Shown: positions 62,601-64,000 of the stretch, piece by piece | Numbering within the stretch: the stretch's first letter is position 1 | Layout: each line of letters starts with the position of its first letter | Assembly (NCBI GenBank): GCA_016715465.1 | Contig: JADKAA010000024.1 | Coordinates: 1,364,001 to 1,428,000, forward strand | DNA: 64,000 nucleotides | From: Saprospiraceae bacterium | GTDB taxonomy: Bacteria; Bacteroidota; Bacteroidia; Chitinophagales; Saprospiraceae | Direction: 5' to 3' | Position numbers and translations under genes: made by a program | Notes under the pieces: generated by a model | The model's input: the letters and a program-made list of their open reading frames with translations, nothing else | Databases searched by the model: none | Told to the model about the DNA's origin: nothing

Positions 62601-63965
62601 TTATTCCAGTCCCTGTGCCTCGTCTCTGGTTTTGCAGAATTCTGCTGTACATTTTGAAGCGGGTTCTTTGTGGGCTTTATTGTCAGCCGGCTCCCAGCCC
62701 AGTGTGGCATATAACACGAAGAAACCCACTACATAAGCCAGAATTACATGCCATCCCTGAAGTATCCAGTTTTTAACGTTGCGCGCTTCCGGAAACTTAT
62801 TGGTGATGGCTACCCCTGCGGAAGACCCAAACCAAATCATGGATCCCCCGAAGCCGACAGCATAAGCCAGCATACCCCAATCGAAATGCCCTTGTTCCAG
62901 ACAAAGTTTGGTCAATGGAATATTATCGAAAACTGCAGAAACAAAGCCCAATACAAAGGCAGTGATCCACGATGCATTGGGCAAAGTCTCAACCGGCATG
63001 AGAGATGCGGCGGTGACAAGGCACAATAAAAAAATAGTCCCTTTTATGGAGGCAGTTACCTCTTCCCATGGCATTTTTCTGATGAAAGCGCCAATAAATA
63101 GGGCTACCCAGACACCAAGGGCGGGCATGTCATAGTAGATATTGGAGAGAATGGCACCAAAAAGAATCATGACCACTATGCCCAGTCTGGTTATGTCTAT
63201 TTTTACGCCAGGTGTGGCATCTGGTGTGATTCTCTGATACTTGTCCTGTTGTTTGGCGGCAAACCACATGATAATTAACAGAGCTACCACTGCGGCAACA
63301 TAGGCATGTAATACGTTAAAAGCTGATACCCCGTCAATCCACATCATCGTGGTGGTAGTGTCACCCACAATGCTGCCTGAACCGCCGGCATTACTAGCAG
63401 CAACTAAACCTGCAATATATCCGATATGTACCTTGCCATTGAATACCACCAAAGCAATGGTGCCGCCTATCATCGCTGCTGCAATATTGTCCAGAAAAGA
63501 GGATAGGATAAACACAAAAACCAGAAGAACCGCAGGTCCTTTCCAGTCATTGGGCAAATAGTTCGGCAAAAGGTCTGGCACCCCGGATTCTTCAAAGATT
63601 TTGGCCAGGATGCCAAAACCAAGCAATAGACCCAACAGGTTGACCAGGATACCCCATTCTCCCTGCCGCAGATTTTTATCGGCAAGTTGGGACATCATGG
63701 AGTTATCACCTAAAAAATGTTCTGCAAAGGGATAAGCTTCAATGAAAAACAACTTGTATAAAACAATAACAGTTAGTCCCGTAATGGCAACCCAGAATGT
63801 CTGGTTGTGAAACAGGGCTACACCCAATAAGGTGAGGGCAAATAAAATAAATTCAATGCGGATGCCGGCTATTGCCGGACCTCCCGACCCACCTTCTGCA
63901 AAGGCCAACACCGGGAAAAGTACAACCAGGATGGCAAAAATGACCATTTTTAATGTGTGCTTCAT
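62601..63965 (-). CDS. NhaD/CitM-type ion transporter (IT superfamily)
   Basis: A 454-residue inner-membrane transporter with about 12 membrane segments. The N-terminus has a cleavable-signal-like helix followed by EGGSGGPAIAGI. Key stretches are SSFLDNIAAAMIGG and ASNAGGSGSIVGDTTTTMMW, the conserved re-entrant loops of the NhaD/ArsB/citrate transporter group, plus a second DNIPLT motif (SAVFDNIPLTKL) in the second half. It is most likely a Na+/H+ antiporter of NhaD type; another anion is possible. Its start is close to the end of the window, and no promoter element is seen in the remaining 35 bases. Confidence 0.88.
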   Translation of the reverse strand: MKHTLKMVIFAILVVLFPVLAFAEGGSGGPAIAGIRIEFILFALTLLGVALFHNQTFWVAITGLTVIVLYKLFFIEAYPFAEHFLGDNSMMSQLADKNLRQGEWGILVNLLGLLLGFGILAKIFEESGVPDLLPNYLPNDWKGPAVLLVFVFILSSFLDNIAAAMIGGTIALVVFNGKVHIGYIAGLVAASNAGGSGSIVGDTTTTMMWIDGVSAFNVLHAYVAAVVALLIIMWFAAKQQDKYQRITPDATPGVKIDITRLGIVVMILFGAILSNIYYDMPALGVWVALFIGAFIRKMPWEEVTASIKGTIFLLCLVTAASLMPVETLPNASWITAFVLGFVSAVFDNIPLTKLCLEQGHFDWGMLAYAVGFGGSMIWFGSSAGVAITNKFPEARNVKNWILQGWHVILAYVVGFFVLYATLGWEPADNKAHKEPASKCTAEFCKTRDEAQGLE

Positions 63966-64000
63966 AATTTTTTGGTTTTATTGAAATGCCGCTATTTTGT

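Noticed and set aside
1..64000. tRNA, rRNA or riboswitch genes
   Set aside because: I looked for T-loop-like GGTTCRANNC with matching acceptor stems and for conserved rRNA stretches in the spacers and found none; the few GTTCAAATCC-like strings are inside confident coding genes.

Overview
The window comes from a member of the Bacteroidota, probably a gliding or Saprospiria/Chitinophagia-like lineage. The signs are: large secreted proteins ending in gliding-motility-type (CHU_C) or type A type IX secretion (T9SS) sorting domains, SprB-like repeats, a SusC-style TonB receptor with an N-terminal carboxypeptidase-regulatory-like domain, the fabH-efp-accB-accC order, and many copies of the Bacteroidota -7 promoter element TAnnTTTG upstream of genes. 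It looks like chromosomal core sequence mixed with lineage-specific secreted proteins. I see no rRNA, tRNA, insertion sequence, prophage or CRISPR array.

Layout. 1-6.3 kb: 3' part of rpoC with its terminator, then a TonB-dependent receptor broken by one base. 6.4-11.2 kb (minus): riboflavin synthase coupled to a CHU_C surface protein, and a T9SS type A protein. 11.4-14.0 kb: an MsbA-like ABC exporter coupled to a family 2 glycosyltransferase. 14.1-17.8 kb (minus): fabH-efp-accB-accC. 18.1-23.1 kb: a thioredoxin-SPOR fusion and a 1252-residue adhesin-like protein. 23.2-24.5 kb (minus): hemN, frameshifted. 24.6-30.8 kb: three translationally coupled genes for 4-hydroxyproline breakdown (deaminase-type DHDPS homologue, semialdehyde dehydrogenase, epimerase), a MarC protein and a prolyl-oligopeptidase-family peptidase. 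31-37 kb: deoxynucleoside kinase, gatC, a LolD-type ATPase, and sbcD-sbcC. 37.3-41.4 kb: carA-eno, a repeat-rich spacer, an FtsB/DivIC-like protein and sucD. 41.5-44.1 kb: a HicAB toxin-antitoxin pair with a visible operator, and a three-domain fasciclin protein. 44.3-47.5 kb: an ECF sigma factor with an unusual membrane/barrel-like partner, and tryptophan 2,3-dioxygenase. 47.7-56.4 kb: a large secreted GH13 amylase and a three-gene secreted/periplasmic operon. 56.6-64 kb: an MCE-domain lipid-transport protein, a glycosyltransferase cluster, a sphingomyelinase-like phosphodiesterase and an NhaD-type transporter.

Two patterns cut across the window. First, five genes (TonB receptor, hemN, sbcD, a GT4 transferase, a MurG-like transferase) are each broken by exactly one base at a homopolymer run, and each becomes full-length and in frame when one base is added or removed. 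Together they point to residual sequencing or assembly indels rather than five real pseudogenes. Second, several spacers hold short tandem repeats (7-, 14-, 21-, 8/9- and about 45-bp units), two of them built on a heptamer period. The best candidates for new biology are these repeat arrays, the sigma factor plus TM/barrel fusion pair, the HicAB operator with a near-leaderless promoter, and the hydroxyproline operon that lacks its oxidase.
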